Notes under the pieces: generated by a model | What the model was told of the DNA's origin: nothing | The model's database searches: none | The model's input: only the letters and a program-made list of their open reading frames with translations | DNA from: Chryseobacterium candidae | GTDB lineage: Bacteria > Bacteroidota > Bacteroidia > Flavobacteriales > Weeksellaceae | Direction: 5' to 3' | Assembly (NCBI RefSeq): GCF_004916905.1 | Contig: NZ_SDLV01000019.1 | Coordinates: 62,001-126,000 of the forward strand | DNA: 64,000 nt | Part shown: in pieces, positions 35,077-44,636 of the stretch | Position numbering within the stretch: the first letter of the stretch is position 1 | Layout: the number at the start of each line of letters is the position of its first letter | Made by a program: the position numbers and the translations under genes

Positions 35077-35655
35077 TTATTTTTGTTTCTTTCCAAGCTC
35101 CTTTACTTTCTTCAGCCATTGGGACCGCTCTTCATCCTTAGAATTCCGGATTATGCCAATATAAGTCAGTTTAACAGGTTTTACCCCACAATATTCCAGT
35201 ACAGATTTTTTAAGCTGATTCACGCTGGGCCTGCCAAAAAACAGACGGTAATACCAACCCGGCTGGTCTAAAGTGGTAATAATGTGAGCGGTCTTTCCTT
35301 TCAACAGCTTGTCCCACCACACAGAATTTTCACGGTATTTATAAGCCATTCCCGGTAAAAAAAGCCGGTCTATAAATCCTTTCATTATGGCAGGAAATCC
35401 TCCCCACCAAACCGGATGTACCCAAACGAGATGATCTGCCCACTGAATAATTTCCCAGGCTTTCAACAGATCCGGCTCAAGCTCCATTCTTTTCTGATAT
35501 CCAAACTGTAAGTTGGAATTAAAGTTTAAATCCGTAATTACTATTTCTTTTACTTCAGCTCCAGCTTCTATTGCACCTGATCTGTAAGCTTCTGCTATCC
35601 CAAAATTGAAAGAATCTTTGTTGGGATGTCCGTTGATAATGACTGTTTTTTTCAT
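35077..35655 (-). CDS. Flavodoxin-fold NAD(P)H oxidoreductase
   Basis: A 192-residue protein of the NAD(P)H dehydrogenase (quinone)/NQO family. It starts KKTVIINGHPNKDSFN, the FMN/FAD phosphate loop, and has the core segment WADHLVWVHPVWWGGFPAIMKG with a following FIDR, both typical. It would reduce quinones or related electrophiles in the cytoplasm. It overlaps the preceding saccharopine-dehydrogenase-like gene by four bases, so the two are co-translated. Confidence 0.87.
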   Translation of the reverse strand: MKKTVIINGHPNKDSFNFGIAEAYRSGAIEAGAEVKEIVITDLNFNSNLQFGYQKRMELEPDLLKAWEIIQWADHLVWVHPVWWGGFPAIMKGFIDRLFLPGMAYKYRENSVWWDKLLKGKTAHIITTLDQPGWYYRLFFGRPSVNQLKKSVLEYCGVKPVKLTYIGIIRNSKDEERSQWLKKVKELGKKQK

Positions 35656-36674
35656 GATTTCACCTTAATATTGATGGAATCATAGGCATTAAGCTGTGCC
35701 ATTAATGATAAAGGCTCATGCAGCTGGTGGCTGAAATACACTTTATTTTGATGAGGGTTTCTCAACAGTTCCTCGGTATGCAGAACGGCAGATAAAGCGG
35801 TTAGTTCTGCCTGCCCTTTTTCACTTTGCAAACTCAGCTTCTTTTCTCCGGAATGGCTATTAACTACAATTTCAAAGACCGCCTGATCTCCGTTACCACT
35901 GGATCCAAAAATCATTTTTCTTTCCTTTAATGACAAAATATTGTAGATTCTGAGATATTGAAATGATCCCAGCAGCCAGGTAATGAATCTTGAATTATAA
36001 GTCATTTTCACACTTACATCGGAAATCCTTTCTACTTTGTTGAGAATATACAGATCGGGCACATCAAAATTATAGGCATTTCTTTTCCCTATCCCAAAAG
36101 AAAAATTAAAAGCTTCTGTATCCAGAAAATGCCTTATAAAAACCGGCTTATCATTCTTATAATGCACAAAAGGAACGGCTACGTTTTCTGCCATAAAGTG
36201 AGCTGAACTCTCGCCTGCAAGATCTTTCACAGAATAATAGACAAAGAGTTTTGCTTCAGTAATATCACCTGAATCCGCAAGAATATTAGCCAATCCAGGG
36301 ACAATTCCGCCCATCCAGCCTGAACTGAAGACAATTCTGCTGTTGATATCTGATTTGCCGGCAATATCATACGCCTTCACCAAAGCAGGAGTAGGTTTGG
36401 TAATATCCAGATAATCTATGTGATGATCAATCGCAAAGCGAAGTACATGATCTTCCTTGTCATTCACGGAAAGAATGATGAGTTGTATTTTCTTCTCAAT
36501 AATCACTTTAAAAGAGGAAGGATCTGTAACATCGATTTTCAGGTCTTTGTCTGTTTTTCCCCCTTTTCTTCCTCCGATGAAAACAGTAAGATGAGGATTT
36601 CTTGATTTCAGAATCCTGGAAATTGTTTTACCAACCAATCCATTGCCACCAATAATTAAAATATTTTGCTCCAT
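35652..36674 (-). CDS. Saccharopine dehydrogenase-like NAD(P)-binding protein
   Basis: The ATG at 36674 gives 340 residues (MEQNILIIGGNGLVGKT). The Rossmann motif GGNGLVG near residue 9, followed by FIGGRK and the next strand, is that of the saccharopine-dehydrogenase NADP-binding family. The C-terminal domain is unspecific. The true substrate is unknown, as for most bacterial members. It shares an operon with the flavodoxin-fold oxidoreductase, and a Crp/Fnr gene on the same strand lies 53 bp upstream. Confidence 0.8.
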   Translation of the reverse strand: MEQNILIIGGNGLVGKTISRILKSRNPHLTVFIGGRKGGKTDKDLKIDVTDPSSFKVIIEKKIQLIILSVNDKEDHVLRFAIDHHIDYLDITKPTPALVKAYDIAGKSDINSRIVFSSGWMGGIVPGLANILADSGDITEAKLFVYYSVKDLAGESSAHFMAENVAVPFVHYKNDKPVFIRHFLDTEAFNFSFGIGKRNAYNFDVPDLYILNKVERISDVSVKMTYNSRFITWLLGSFQYLRIYNILSLKERKMIFGSSGNGDQAVFEIVVNSHSGEKKLSLQSEKGQAELTALSAVLHTEELLRNPHQNKVYFSHQLHEPLSLMAQLNAYDSINIKVKS

Positions 36675-36727
36675 AACTTTTTTTGACAAAAGTAGAGAGC
36701 CGATGTTTCAATAAGCAGGACAAATGT

Positions 36728-37294
36728 CTAAAAAGAAACTTCCTTTCTGATGCGGCTCAGGTGACGTTGGGTAATGCCAAGGTAGGAAGCAAGATACTGT
36801 AATGGAATATTTTGAATATAATCAGGATGTTTTTTTAATAATGTTTCGTAACGCCGGGCAGCGCTGTCTCTTTGCAGCTGAAAAAACCGTGTTTCAAGTT
36901 CAAGATATTCCTGTTCAGCAATAATCTTTAAAAATTTTGTCCAGTTTATGCTATTCTTTACCAGTTCATCTACCGCTTCTTTTTTAAGGATAATCACCTC
37001 TGCATTAGTAATGGCCTGCATACTTTCTTTACTCGGGCATCCTGAAACAAATGAGGAATAGGCAGCGATCATATGATTGGGAAACCGGAAGCAGTAGGTC
37101 ATATCTTTTCCATCATCAGAAGTATAAAAAGAACGGAAAATACCAGACTTTACCAATCCTACTTCCTTACAAAGCTCTCCTTCCTGTATGAAATATTCAT
37201 TTTTACTGATATGTCTGACTTCGGAAAACTTAAGGAGTTCTTCAATTTCATTCTCTGAAAACAGATTAAAGCTTCGAAAATATTCATGTTCCAT
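36728..37294 (-). CDS. Crp/Fnr-family regulator
   Basis: A 188-residue protein. Residues 10-115 form the cyclic-nucleotide-binding-like beta-barrel (EYFIQEGELCKEVGLVKSG). The C-terminal helix-turn-helix reads LQYLASYLGITQRHLSRIRKE in part. It lacks the canonical RxE-S/T-A phosphate cassette, so it probably does not bind cAMP. It lies 53 bp before the two-gene oxidoreductase operon in the same direction and is its likely regulator. Confidence 0.87.
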   Translation of the reverse strand: MEHEYFRSFNLFSENEIEELLKFSEVRHISKNEYFIQEGELCKEVGLVKSGIFRSFYTSDDGKDMTYCFRFPNHMIAAYSSFVSGCPSKESMQAITNAEVIILKKEAVDELVKNSINWTKFLKIIAEQEYLELETRFFQLQRDSAARRYETLLKKHPDYIQNIPLQYLASYLGITQRHLSRIRKEVSF

Positions 37295-37428
37295 TCTATA
37301 AATAAGTTTCAGCGAAAATAAATAAAATACTTCTTTGTAAACGCTGCGTTTTCATTTTTATAGAATTCTATTTTAAGAAAACAAAGACGGATACTGAATC
37401 TCAAAAGTCCACTAGGACTTTTGTCATT

Positions 37429-37556
37429 GACTACGTCGAATCTTCGATTTCTGACGAAGGAAGAATCTCAATCATAAACAACTAGATGAGATTCTTCACT
37501 ACATTCCAGAACTTTGCTCGCAGACTTTCAGTCTGTGTTCAGAATGACACTTTTGA
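37429..37556. repeat. Dispersed palindromic element, copy related to 60.2 kb
   Basis: CTTTTGTCATTG opens the element and CAGAATGACACTTTTGAAC closes it. Between them lie GACGAAGGAAGAATCTCA and ATGAGATTCTTCACTACATT, which face each other. The same blocks occur in the MITE-like element at 60.2 kb. Both outer arms here contain extra sequence, and the 18-bp terminal repeats of the other copy are absent. Confidence 0.6.
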
Positions 37557-37607
37557 ACTTCTTTTAATCGGAAGCCTTTTGATACATTTCAATTAACAAC
37601 AAAAAAA

Positions 37608-37628
37608 ATCATCTCAGGACGAGATGAT
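37608..37628 (-). terminator. Hairpin with T-run on the minus strand
   Basis: ATCATCTC pairs with GAGATGAT around an AGGAC loop. The A-run on its left becomes a T-run for minus-strand transcripts. Confidence 0.5.
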
Positions 37629-37767
37629 CTACCGTTTTGAATTTACTTGAGTTATTTATGAAGATATGAATGATGTTTTGTTGTAACAAAGATAAGTCAA
37701 CCTTATTTTTTATGCATCAGTGAAATCCCCAGAATTATATCCGTAAAAATACGGTTGTATAAAAAGA

Positions 37768-37799
37768 AAAGTCCTGCAGGAAATACCTTACAGGACTTT
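37768..37799 (-). terminator. Terminator of the Xaa-Pro aminopeptidase gene
   Basis: AAAGTCCTG pairs with CAGGACTTT, with an extra inner AGG/CCT pairing. On the minus strand it is followed by a T-rich run, about 85 bp after the stop. Confidence 0.7.
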
Positions 37800-37884
37800 G
37801 GATTATCTAACAATATTCAGTTTAATATTTACAATTCAGGGTTTAAAGTTATGATGGTCATCTGCTTTCACCTTTGAATCTTTA

Positions 37885-39654
37885 TTAAAGAGGGCTTACC
37901 AGTTGAAGGAACCATTCTTTAACTTCACCTTCCAAGTATGGAGCAAGCTTTTCCTCACAGGTTTTATGGTAACCGTTCAGCCAGGCGATTTCGCTTTCTG
38001 AAAGCATTTCTTTCACCACTGTATCTTTGAAGAACGGACAGAATGTTAGTGTTTCAAATTCATAGAATGTTCCGTGAATTGTTGTTTCTGATTCTTTTAC
38101 GACAATAAGATTTTCGTGACGAATTCCATAATGTCCTTCAAGATAGTACCCCGGTTCGTTTGAACATACCATTCCCGGAAGAAGTTCCTGAGGATTCAGA
38201 TCTTTTCTGATATTTTGCGGTCCTTCATGTACATTCATGAAACTTCCTACCCCATGTCCCGTTCCGTGGTTGAAATCTTTCCCTTCCATCCATAGCGGAA
38301 GCCTTGCAATAGCATCCAGTTGTACTCCTTTTGTTCCTTTCGGGAATTTTACCATTGATAAACGGATCAGTCCTTGTAATACCAATGTTGAATTTCTTTT
38401 AAACTCTTCCGATGGTGTTCCTAAGGCAAAAGTTCTTGTAATATCTGTAGTTCCTTCAAGGTACTGACCTCCTGAGTCTACCAGGATTGTTTCCTCGTTG
38501 GTTACTTCTTTGCTTCCTTCTTTTTTGGCAGAATAGTGCATAATAGCACCGTTATCTTTATATCCTACGATAGAACCAAAGCTTTCTCCGACAAAATTTT
38601 CACCTTCTGCACGGAATCCTTTCAGTTTTTGTCCTATAGAATATTCATTCATCGTTTCTTTTCCTGCATTGTGCGTTAGCCAATAAAGGAATTTTACCAT
38701 GGCTACTCCGTCTCTTACCATTACTGTTCTGAAACCTTCCAGCTCAGCTTCATTTTTCTGGGCTTTCATCAGGTTGCCGGGAACCGGAGCTTTGATAAAC
38801 TGATTGTCTGATTTTAATGTTTCAAAAATCTGTTGGTTGCTGTTCGGAGAAACCAGAACTTTTTCGTTTTTGAAGGTCTTCAGGTAATTGTAGAATTCTT
38901 CGTAAGGCATCATTTTTACAAAGGAATCATCCATTTGTTTTCTGGCTGCCACTTCCATTTTCTCTAATCCTGTGAACAGAACAGCATCATTTTTAGTGAT
39001 TACAATATATCCTAAGAATACCGGATTGCTTTCTACATCACTTCCTCTCAGATTCAGTGTCCATGCCACATCATCCAGACTTGAGATAATGTGTACGGTA
39101 GCTTCCTGCTCTTCCATTTTCTGACGGATTGCAGCAATTTTATCGGATACTGATTTACCAGCTCTTTCTACCGGATGAACAAAAATAGGATTAGCAGATG
39201 GAGTTCCTCTGTCTTTCCAGACTTCTTTTAAAAGCGGAGCATCTGCAAGTGTAATATTTTTGGAATTGAATTTTTGAGAAAGCAGTTCCCAGTTGGCATG
39301 AGAGGCTGCAACAGCATTTACCGCCACTTTACCACCTGCTGGAATTTCTGAAATAATCCAGTCGATATAATTAGGAGTTCCTTCCATCCCATCTTTAAAA
39401 AGATCAATTCCGGAACCTTCCAGTTCAATAGCAGCTTGTGTAAAGTATCTTCCGTCTGTCCAAAGTCCCGCTTTGTCTTTGGTAACTACCACAAAACCGG
39501 CAGAACCTAAGAAACCTGACAGCCAGGCTCTCTCCTGCCATTCTTCAGGAAGGTATTCGCTCATATGCGGATCTGCAGAATATACTATAAATGCATCAAC
39601 ATTATTTTTCTGCATTTCTTCACGAAGTGCAGCAACTTTTTCCTTTGAAGTCAT
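37885..39654 (-). CDS. Xaa-Pro aminopeptidase (M24B family)
   Basis: The ATG at 39654 gives 589 residues (MTSKEKVAALREEM); the open frame extends further upstream, but that part is not protein-like. The N-terminal and middle creatinase-like domains are followed by the catalytic pita-bread domain. The metal ligands are recognisable: Asp in VDSGGQY and GTTDITRT, His in HGTGHGVG, Glu in SNEPGYY and Glu in RHENLI. The length fits the long three-domain form of aminopeptidase P. It removes N-terminal residues before proline, in the cytoplasm since no signal peptide is seen. Confidence 0.93.
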   Translation of the reverse strand: MTSKEKVAALREEMQKNNVDAFIVYSADPHMSEYLPEEWQERAWLSGFLGSAGFVVVTKDKAGLWTDGRYFTQAAIELEGSGIDLFKDGMEGTPNYIDWIISEIPAGGKVAVNAVAASHANWELLSQKFNSKNITLADAPLLKEVWKDRGTPSANPIFVHPVERAGKSVSDKIAAIRQKMEEQEATVHIISSLDDVAWTLNLRGSDVESNPVFLGYIVITKNDAVLFTGLEKMEVAARKQMDDSFVKMMPYEEFYNYLKTFKNEKVLVSPNSNQQIFETLKSDNQFIKAPVPGNLMKAQKNEAELEGFRTVMVRDGVAMVKFLYWLTHNAGKETMNEYSIGQKLKGFRAEGENFVGESFGSIVGYKDNGAIMHYSAKKEGSKEVTNEETILVDSGGQYLEGTTDITRTFALGTPSEEFKRNSTLVLQGLIRLSMVKFPKGTKGVQLDAIARLPLWMEGKDFNHGTGHGVGSFMNVHEGPQNIRKDLNPQELLPGMVCSNEPGYYLEGHYGIRHENLIVVKESETTIHGTFYEFETLTFCPFFKDTVVKEMLSESEIAWLNGYHKTCEEKLAPYLEGEVKEWFLQLVSPL

Positions 39655-39868
39655 TCTTTTTATTTTTAACCACCGAAAGTTACAAAAAATTTGATGTCTG
39701 AAGGGTAAATCTACCGCTATTTTGCTTAATAATTCTTTATTGTAAATGAGTTCAAATAAAATCAAAATACTAAATATATTTCATAAAAGAAATCATTTTT
39801 AAGAAAAAAAAACTACCACATTATCAAAATAATAATTTTTTGGAAAGATTATTGCTTCATTCTATAAC

Positions 39869-40306
39869 ATGAAACAGCAAAACTATAATAACCACAGGAA
39901 ATTTTATCCGCCCTATCATTTTATTTATCTTCCATTACTTATAATACTGGAGATTTTAGGAATTTATAAAATCTGGGACGACCCCGGAAATCAGCTGATC
40001 TGGATATTATTTTCTGTTGTAATTTTTCTGCTTTTTTATCTGGCATTCATGACAAGACAGCATTACGCGCTGGGACTTCAAAACCGGATGGTGATCCTGG
40101 AGTTTAAACAGCGTTATTTCGAGATTTTCAATAAAAGATCGGATGAAACTGCTGAGAAACTGAAGTTCGATCAGATTGCTGCATTGAGATTTACGTATGA
40201 TGAAGAGTTCAAAGAGCTTTTATACAGAGCACTTCATGAAAATATCTCAGGAGACGAAATTAAAAGGTCTATCAAAAAATGGAGAGCAGACCGACTCCGA
40301 ATCTAG
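39869..40306 (+). CDS. DUF6526-type membrane protein
   Basis: A 145-residue protein starting MKQQNYNNHRKFYPPYHF, the signature N-terminus of a Bacteroidota family known to me as DUF6526. Two hydrophobic helices follow (about residues 18-36 and 42-62), then a charged helical cytoplasmic part (FDQIAALRFTYDEEFKELL). The function is unknown. A small lipoprotein gene follows 24 bp later. Confidence 0.78.
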   Translation: MKQQNYNNHRKFYPPYHFIYLPLLIILEILGIYKIWDDPGNQLIWILFSVVIFLLFYLAFMTRQHYALGLQNRMVILEFKQRYFEIFNKRSDETAEKLKFDQIAALRFTYDEEFKELLYRALHENISGDEIKRSIKKWRADRLRI

Positions 40307-40329
40307 TACACCCACAAAAATTGAAACCT

Positions 40330-40497
40330 ATGAAAAAATGGAGCTTTTACAGTATTACAATATTAATGTTGTTGACACTCACAAGTTGTGAAGCTGTAGA
40401 AACGATTTTTAAGGCAGGAATGTGGTGGGGAATAATCTTAGTCTGTGTGATAGCAGGGATTCTTTTACTGATTTTTTCGAGGGGTAAAAACTCTTAA
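40330..40497 (+). CDS. Small lipoprotein with a membrane helix
   Basis: The ATG at 40330 gives 55 residues. The signal MKKWSFYSITILMLLTLTSC ends in a lipobox cysteine. After a short EAVETIFKAGM segment comes a second hydrophobic helix (about residues 31-49) and a basic tail. Small proteins of this design are frequent in Chryseobacterium. The function is unknown. It sits between the DUF6526 gene and topoisomerase IB on the same strand. Confidence 0.7.
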   Translation: MKKWSFYSITILMLLTLTSCEAVETIFKAGMWWGIILVCVIAGILLLIFSRGKNS

Positions 40498-40506
40498 CCA
40501 TGTTTT

Positions 40507-41613
40507 ATGGAGAAGAATACAGACTTGGAGATGATTTCTCACCTTAAGCCTTCAAAAATTGTTAAAATAATGAAGGATCCGGAAGCTTCTGCAAAGGCGG
40601 TGCATCTTGTATATACCACCGATGCAGAAACCGCCGGAATTACCCGGAAAAAAACCGGAAAAAAATACTCTTATTATAAAGACGGAGAAAAAATAAAGGA
40701 TAAAGAAGAAATTACCAGGATCAATAAACTGGTCATTCCACCTGCCTGGGAAAATGTCTGGATCTGTGCTCTTGATAACGGCCATCTTCAGGCAACAGGC
40801 TTTGATGTAAAAAAAAGAAAACAATACCGCTACCACCCTCTGTGGAGTGCTTTAAGAAATCATACAAAATTTTACAGGATGCTTCAGTTCGGGTATGCAT
40901 TACCGGACATGCGTCTGCATATAGAACAGGATCTTGCCCTGAGAAATTTTGAGAAAAGAAAAATTCTGGCTTTGATTGTAAGCCTTATGCAAAGAACCAA
41001 TATCCGTATTGGAAATAATGTATATGAAAAGCTGTACGGTTCTTTTGGCCTGACCACATTAAAGGATAAACATGTAAAGGTAAAAGGACAAAAAATTTCT
41101 TTTTCTTTTAAAGGAAAGAAAGGTATTATGCATAAAATTGACCTCAGAAGTAAAAGGCTGGCAAGGCTGGTACAGAAATGCAAGGATATTCCCGGGAAAG
41201 AGCTTTTTCAGTATTTTGATGATGAAGGAAACCGCCATTCTGTAGATTCCGGAATGGTCAATGAATATATCAAAGAGATCAGTGGTGAAGATTTTACGGC
41301 TAAGGATTTCAGAACATGGTCCGGAACCGTAAGTGCTCTGATCGCTTTTAAAGAAATCGGGTATGCAGAGAATGACACTGAATATAAAAAGAAGGTAAAA
41401 GAAGCCCTCGACATTGTTGCAGAACACCTGGGAAATACATCGACGGTCTGCAGAAAGTATTATGTTCATCCTTTAGTCATCAACCTTTACGAGAACAATA
41501 CGATCAAAAAATATCTTGATGAACTGGAAGTCATAGAAGAAAATGACGGAAAAGCCGATCTTACAAAAGAGGAAAGACTGGTTCTGAAGATTCTGGAAAA
41601 CGAGAAGATGTAG
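40507..41613 (+). CDS. DNA topoisomerase IB
   Basis: A 368-residue type IB topoisomerase of the short bacterial/poxvirus-like kind. The N-terminal domain has PPAWENVWIC, characteristic of the family. Catalytic residues are visible: Arg in RTNIRIGN, Lys in the following beta-hairpin, Arg in KDFRTWSGT, and the Tyr nucleophile in CRKYYVHP near residue 320. It relaxes supercoils through a 3'-phosphotyrosine intermediate. The start is 9 bp after the small lipoprotein stop. Confidence 0.92.
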   Translation: MEKNTDLEMISHLKPSKIVKIMKDPEASAKAVHLVYTTDAETAGITRKKTGKKYSYYKDGEKIKDKEEITRINKLVIPPAWENVWICALDNGHLQATGFDVKKRKQYRYHPLWSALRNHTKFYRMLQFGYALPDMRLHIEQDLALRNFEKRKILALIVSLMQRTNIRIGNNVYEKLYGSFGLTTLKDKHVKVKGQKISFSFKGKKGIMHKIDLRSKRLARLVQKCKDIPGKELFQYFDDEGNRHSVDSGMVNEYIKEISGEDFTAKDFRTWSGTVSALIAFKEIGYAENDTEYKKKVKEALDIVAEHLGNTSTVCRKYYVHPLVINLYENNTIKKYLDELEVIEENDGKADLTKEERLVLKILENEKM

Positions 41614-41742
41614 AATATGGAAGAATGGAAGCTGGGAAAGGGAAGTTATGAAACTCCTAAAACAGTTTTCTGAATTCTCAACTTATTTTGATCAGACTAA
41701 TGCACAATATTTCCGGCATCTGACTTCCCGCTTCCATCCGGA

Positions 41743-41820
41743 CTATATTGAAATCCTATTGTTATTCAAAAACTGAACTCTGTACTCTTTTGGGGTAATC
41801 CCTGCAATCTTTTTGAAATG
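41743..41820 (-). pseudogene. C-terminal scrap of an AraC-family regulator
   Basis: On the minus strand a frame reads HFKKIAGITPKEYRVQFL up to a stop at 41743. F-K-K-x-x-G-x-T-P-K-E-Y-R is the hallmark end of AraC/XylS DNA-binding domains. The sequence just upstream does not continue the domain in any frame, so only about 25 codons are left. Confidence 0.6.
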
Positions 41821-41899
41821 TAAAATGGGAATGATTTTTACGGATTGGTATTGACGTGATTACAAACCATACCGGATCATTAAAAATGAAGAAAAGGGA

Positions 41900-42227
41900 T
41901 TAACAGCCCGCTATCTGCAGGCAATGATATAGAATGTATCTTGGCGCTGTAATATAATCACCGTTTTGAACAGCAGCAACCTGTGTATTGTAAGTATAGC
42001 CTGCAAAGAAATAGTGTAGCCAAGGCTGTGCAAGTAATGAATCAAATTTCACTTTCTCCCAGTCATTGGAATCCTGCACATCCTGTATATCTGAAAAATT
42101 GTAAATTTCAGTCTGCGTCTGCTGAAGAAGATTAATTTTTGAAATGATTTCAGAGTATGAACGAGTTTTTCCTTTCTGCGAAAGAAGAACCGCACACAAC
42201 GCTGAGAAAAATAAGACTTTTTTTCAT
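41900..42227 (-). pseudogene. Small secreted protein, frameshifted at an A7 run after the start codon
   Basis: An ATG at 42225-42227 is followed by seven A. With six A the frame would read MKKVLFFSALCAVLLSQKG, a good signal peptide, and run on for 87 more codons to the stop at 41900 (YNFSDIQDVQDSNDWEKV, then AAVQNGDYITAPRYILYH). With seven A, as written, the start and the body are in different frames. Slippage or a sequence error could restore the protein of about 108 residues. I do not recognise the family. Confidence 0.55.
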
Positions 42228-42239
42228 ACTTGTTTAATA

Positions 42240-42635
42240 ATGATGTAAAATTAGAACAATCCCAACCCTTCGCCTTTCAAAAAGATTATTTAAAATGTTC
42301 AAAATTGCAGTAAAAGTGAATTTATATAAATTTAACATTCTGCCATAAATCCTTTATTTACAGCAGTTAACAGTTGTTTTTAAACCAGGACAAATCATTT
42401 ATTATCCTTATTACTATAATTACAACAAACGGATGATTTTTTTTGTTTAATCTAAAAAACAAGATAAATATGTTAATATTCCATACCGTTTACAATTAAA
42501 AACGAAGTATCTATTATTAACTGTGCTGCATCGGATTTTATCTGATAAAAACAGGCGGTATTTTTTCTTTCTTTATAATTATTGTAAATTTGTATACACA
42601 TCTTATTTAAATTTAATAAAATAATAAAACGTAAT
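42240..42635. other. Gene-free A+T-rich region upstream of pruA
   Basis: About 400 bp without a convincing gene. A -7 box TAAATTTG (TAnnTTTG) lies at 42585-42592, 44 bp before the pruA start, and is the likely promoter. No matching -33 TTG was identified. Confidence 0.5.
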
Positions 42636-44261
42636 ATGTCAAAAGCAATTTCGCAAGTACCATTAGCGGTAAACGAGCCTGTAAACTCATACGAACCGGG
42701 ATCTCCGGAAGTTAAAAGCCTTATCGACACTTATAAAAAAATGTGGGCTGAAAAGGTAGAAATCCCAATGATCATCAATGGAAAAGAAGTAAAGACTGAT
42801 ACAAAAGTACAGCTTCAGTCTCCACAGGATCACGCTCATGATTTCGGGTTTTACTACCAGGGTGGTATGCAGCATGTGGATGACGCTATCAACGCGGCAT
42901 TGGCAGCTAAAAAAGAATGGAATGAACTGGGCTGGGAACAGCGTGCAGCAATTTTCTTAAAAGCAGCTGATCTTTTGGCTGGTCCTTACAGAGATGTAAT
43001 TAATGCTGCAACAATGATCGGACAGTCTAAAAATGTACATCAGGCTGAAATTGATGCAGCTTGTGAGTTCATCGATTTCCTAAGATTCAATGTAGAGTTC
43101 ATGACAGAAATGTATGCTGAGCAGCCGGTTTCTGACAATGGAATCTGGAATCGTGTTGAATACAGACCATTAGAAGGATTCTGTTTTGCCGTAACTCCAT
43201 TTAACTTTACCGCAATTTCCGGAAATCTTCCGACTTGTATGGCAATGTTAGGAAATGTTGTGGTTTGGAAGCCATCTGACAAGCAGGTATATTCTGCAAA
43301 AGTAATCATGGATGTATTAACAGAAGCGGGTCTTCCTGCAGGGGTTATCAACATGATCTTTACGGATGGTAAAGAAACGGCTGAAAAAGTATTGGCTCAT
43401 AAAGATTTCGCAGGTCTTCACTTCACTGGTTCTACAAAAGTATTCCAGGGAATGTGGAAAATGATCGGTGATAATATCCACAACTACAGAACATATCCAA
43501 GAATCGTTGGAGAAACTGGTGGTAAAGACTTCGTTATTGCTCACTCGTCTGCTAACGTAGAAGCAGTAGCAACGGCATTGGTAAGAGGTGCTTTCGAATA
43601 TCAGGGTCAGAAATGTTCTGCGGCTTCAAGAGCGTATGTGCCGAAATCTCTTTGGGCTGATGTGAAAAAAGTAATGGAAACTCAGATGAGCTCTATTAAA
43701 GTAGGTTCTCCAGAAGATACTTCAAACTTCGTAAACGCTGTAATTGATAAAAATTCTTTTGAAAAATGTAAAGGATATATCGACAGAGCAAATGCTTCTG
43801 ACGAAGCTACTGTGGCGATCGGTGGAAAATATGACGATTCTAAAGGATGGTTTGTACACCCAACGGTAATTGAAACTACAAATCCTCACTACGAAAGTAT
43901 GGTGGAAGAGATCTTTGGCCCGATCTTATCAATCTACGTATATGAAGATCAGGACTGGAAAGAAACGCTGAAACTGGTAGATTCTACTTCTCCTTATTCA
44001 TTAACAGGTTCTGTATTCTCACAAGACCGTTACGCAATCAGCGAAGCATACAAAGCTTTAGAAAATGCATCAGGTAACTTCTATATCAATGATAAACCTA
44101 CAGGTGCCGTAGTAGGCCAGCAGCCTTTCGGTGGTGGCAGAGCATCAGGAACCAATGATAAGGCAGGTTCTAAAATGAACCTTCTGAGATGGGTTTCTGT
44201 AAGAAGCGTAAAAGAGACTTTCGTTTCTCCTAAAAACTACAAATATCCTTACCTAGGGTAA
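42636..44261 (+). CDS. pruA: L-glutamate gamma-semialdehyde (P5C) dehydrogenase
   Basis: A 541-residue aldehyde dehydrogenase. The length and N-terminal extension match single-function P5C dehydrogenases. The NAD-binding segment VTPFNFTAISGNL, the Glu motif GETGGKD and the catalytic Cys in GQKCSAAS are present, with EEIFGPILS and QQPFGGGRASG further on. It oxidises glutamate semialdehyde to glutamate in proline degradation. It is a monocistronic gene with its own promoter and terminator. Proline dehydrogenase is not in this window. Confidence 0.94.
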   Translation: MSKAISQVPLAVNEPVNSYEPGSPEVKSLIDTYKKMWAEKVEIPMIINGKEVKTDTKVQLQSPQDHAHDFGFYYQGGMQHVDDAINAALAAKKEWNELGWEQRAAIFLKAADLLAGPYRDVINAATMIGQSKNVHQAEIDAACEFIDFLRFNVEFMTEMYAEQPVSDNGIWNRVEYRPLEGFCFAVTPFNFTAISGNLPTCMAMLGNVVVWKPSDKQVYSAKVIMDVLTEAGLPAGVINMIFTDGKETAEKVLAHKDFAGLHFTGSTKVFQGMWKMIGDNIHNYRTYPRIVGETGGKDFVIAHSSANVEAVATALVRGAFEYQGQKCSAASRAYVPKSLWADVKKVMETQMSSIKVGSPEDTSNFVNAVIDKNSFEKCKGYIDRANASDEATVAIGGKYDDSKGWFVHPTVIETTNPHYESMVEEIFGPILSIYVYEDQDWKETLKLVDSTSPYSLTGSVFSQDRYAISEAYKALENASGNFYINDKPTGAVVGQQPFGGGRASGTNDKAGSKMNLLRWVSVRSVKETFVSPKNYKYPYLG

Positions 44262-44322
44262 TTAATAAATAATGATTAATAAGTAATAGGCAATGAGTAA
44301 TTGTTGTCTGTTCTTGGAATAC

Positions 44323-44353
44323 AGCCTCGGAATTTCGGTTTCGGGGCTTTTTT
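44323..44353 (+). terminator. Terminator of pruA
   Basis: A ten-pair stem (AGCCTCGGAA with TTTCGGGGCT, two wobble pairs) is followed by six T, about 60 bp after the stop. Confidence 0.75.
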
Positions 44354-44636
44354 GTGGAGTGCGAGACACGAGGTTTGAGAGTGGGAAGGTTTGAGAGTTT
44401 GAGGGTTATAGCGTTTGAGAATATTAGAGTATGAGAGTATTTCTGGTAATAAAGTATTTTTTGGACTACAATCAACATTAAACACTATACGTTAAACTCG
44501 CATATCCCGTATCTCGAAACCCAGTATCTCCACTAACATCTTTTAACAAAATTTACCGATATTTTACGATTCTCCCAGCCTTGTTAGGAATAATTGTTGA
44601 TTTTTTTATTAATACAACACCACAAAATAAAATAAT
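44354..44636. other. Low-complexity intergenic stretch
   Basis: Short G+A-rich words such as GTTTGAGAGTTTGAG repeat around 44370-44440, followed by ordinary A+T-rich sequence up to the lipoprotein gene. No gene seen. Confidence 0.4.

Larger units (their letters stand above)
37295..37884. other. 590-bp gene-free stretch with a dispersed repeat and hairpins
   Basis: Holds a degenerate copy of the GAAGGAAGAATCTC repeat family (listed separately), a hairpin at 37608-37628 and a terminator at 37768-37799. No coding frame is convincing. Confidence 0.6.

Noticed and set aside
39655-39765. 37-codon N-terminal extension of the Xaa-Pro aminopeptidase
   Set aside because: The M24B N-terminus begins naturally at MTSKEKVAAL; the upstream sequence is A+T-rich leader.
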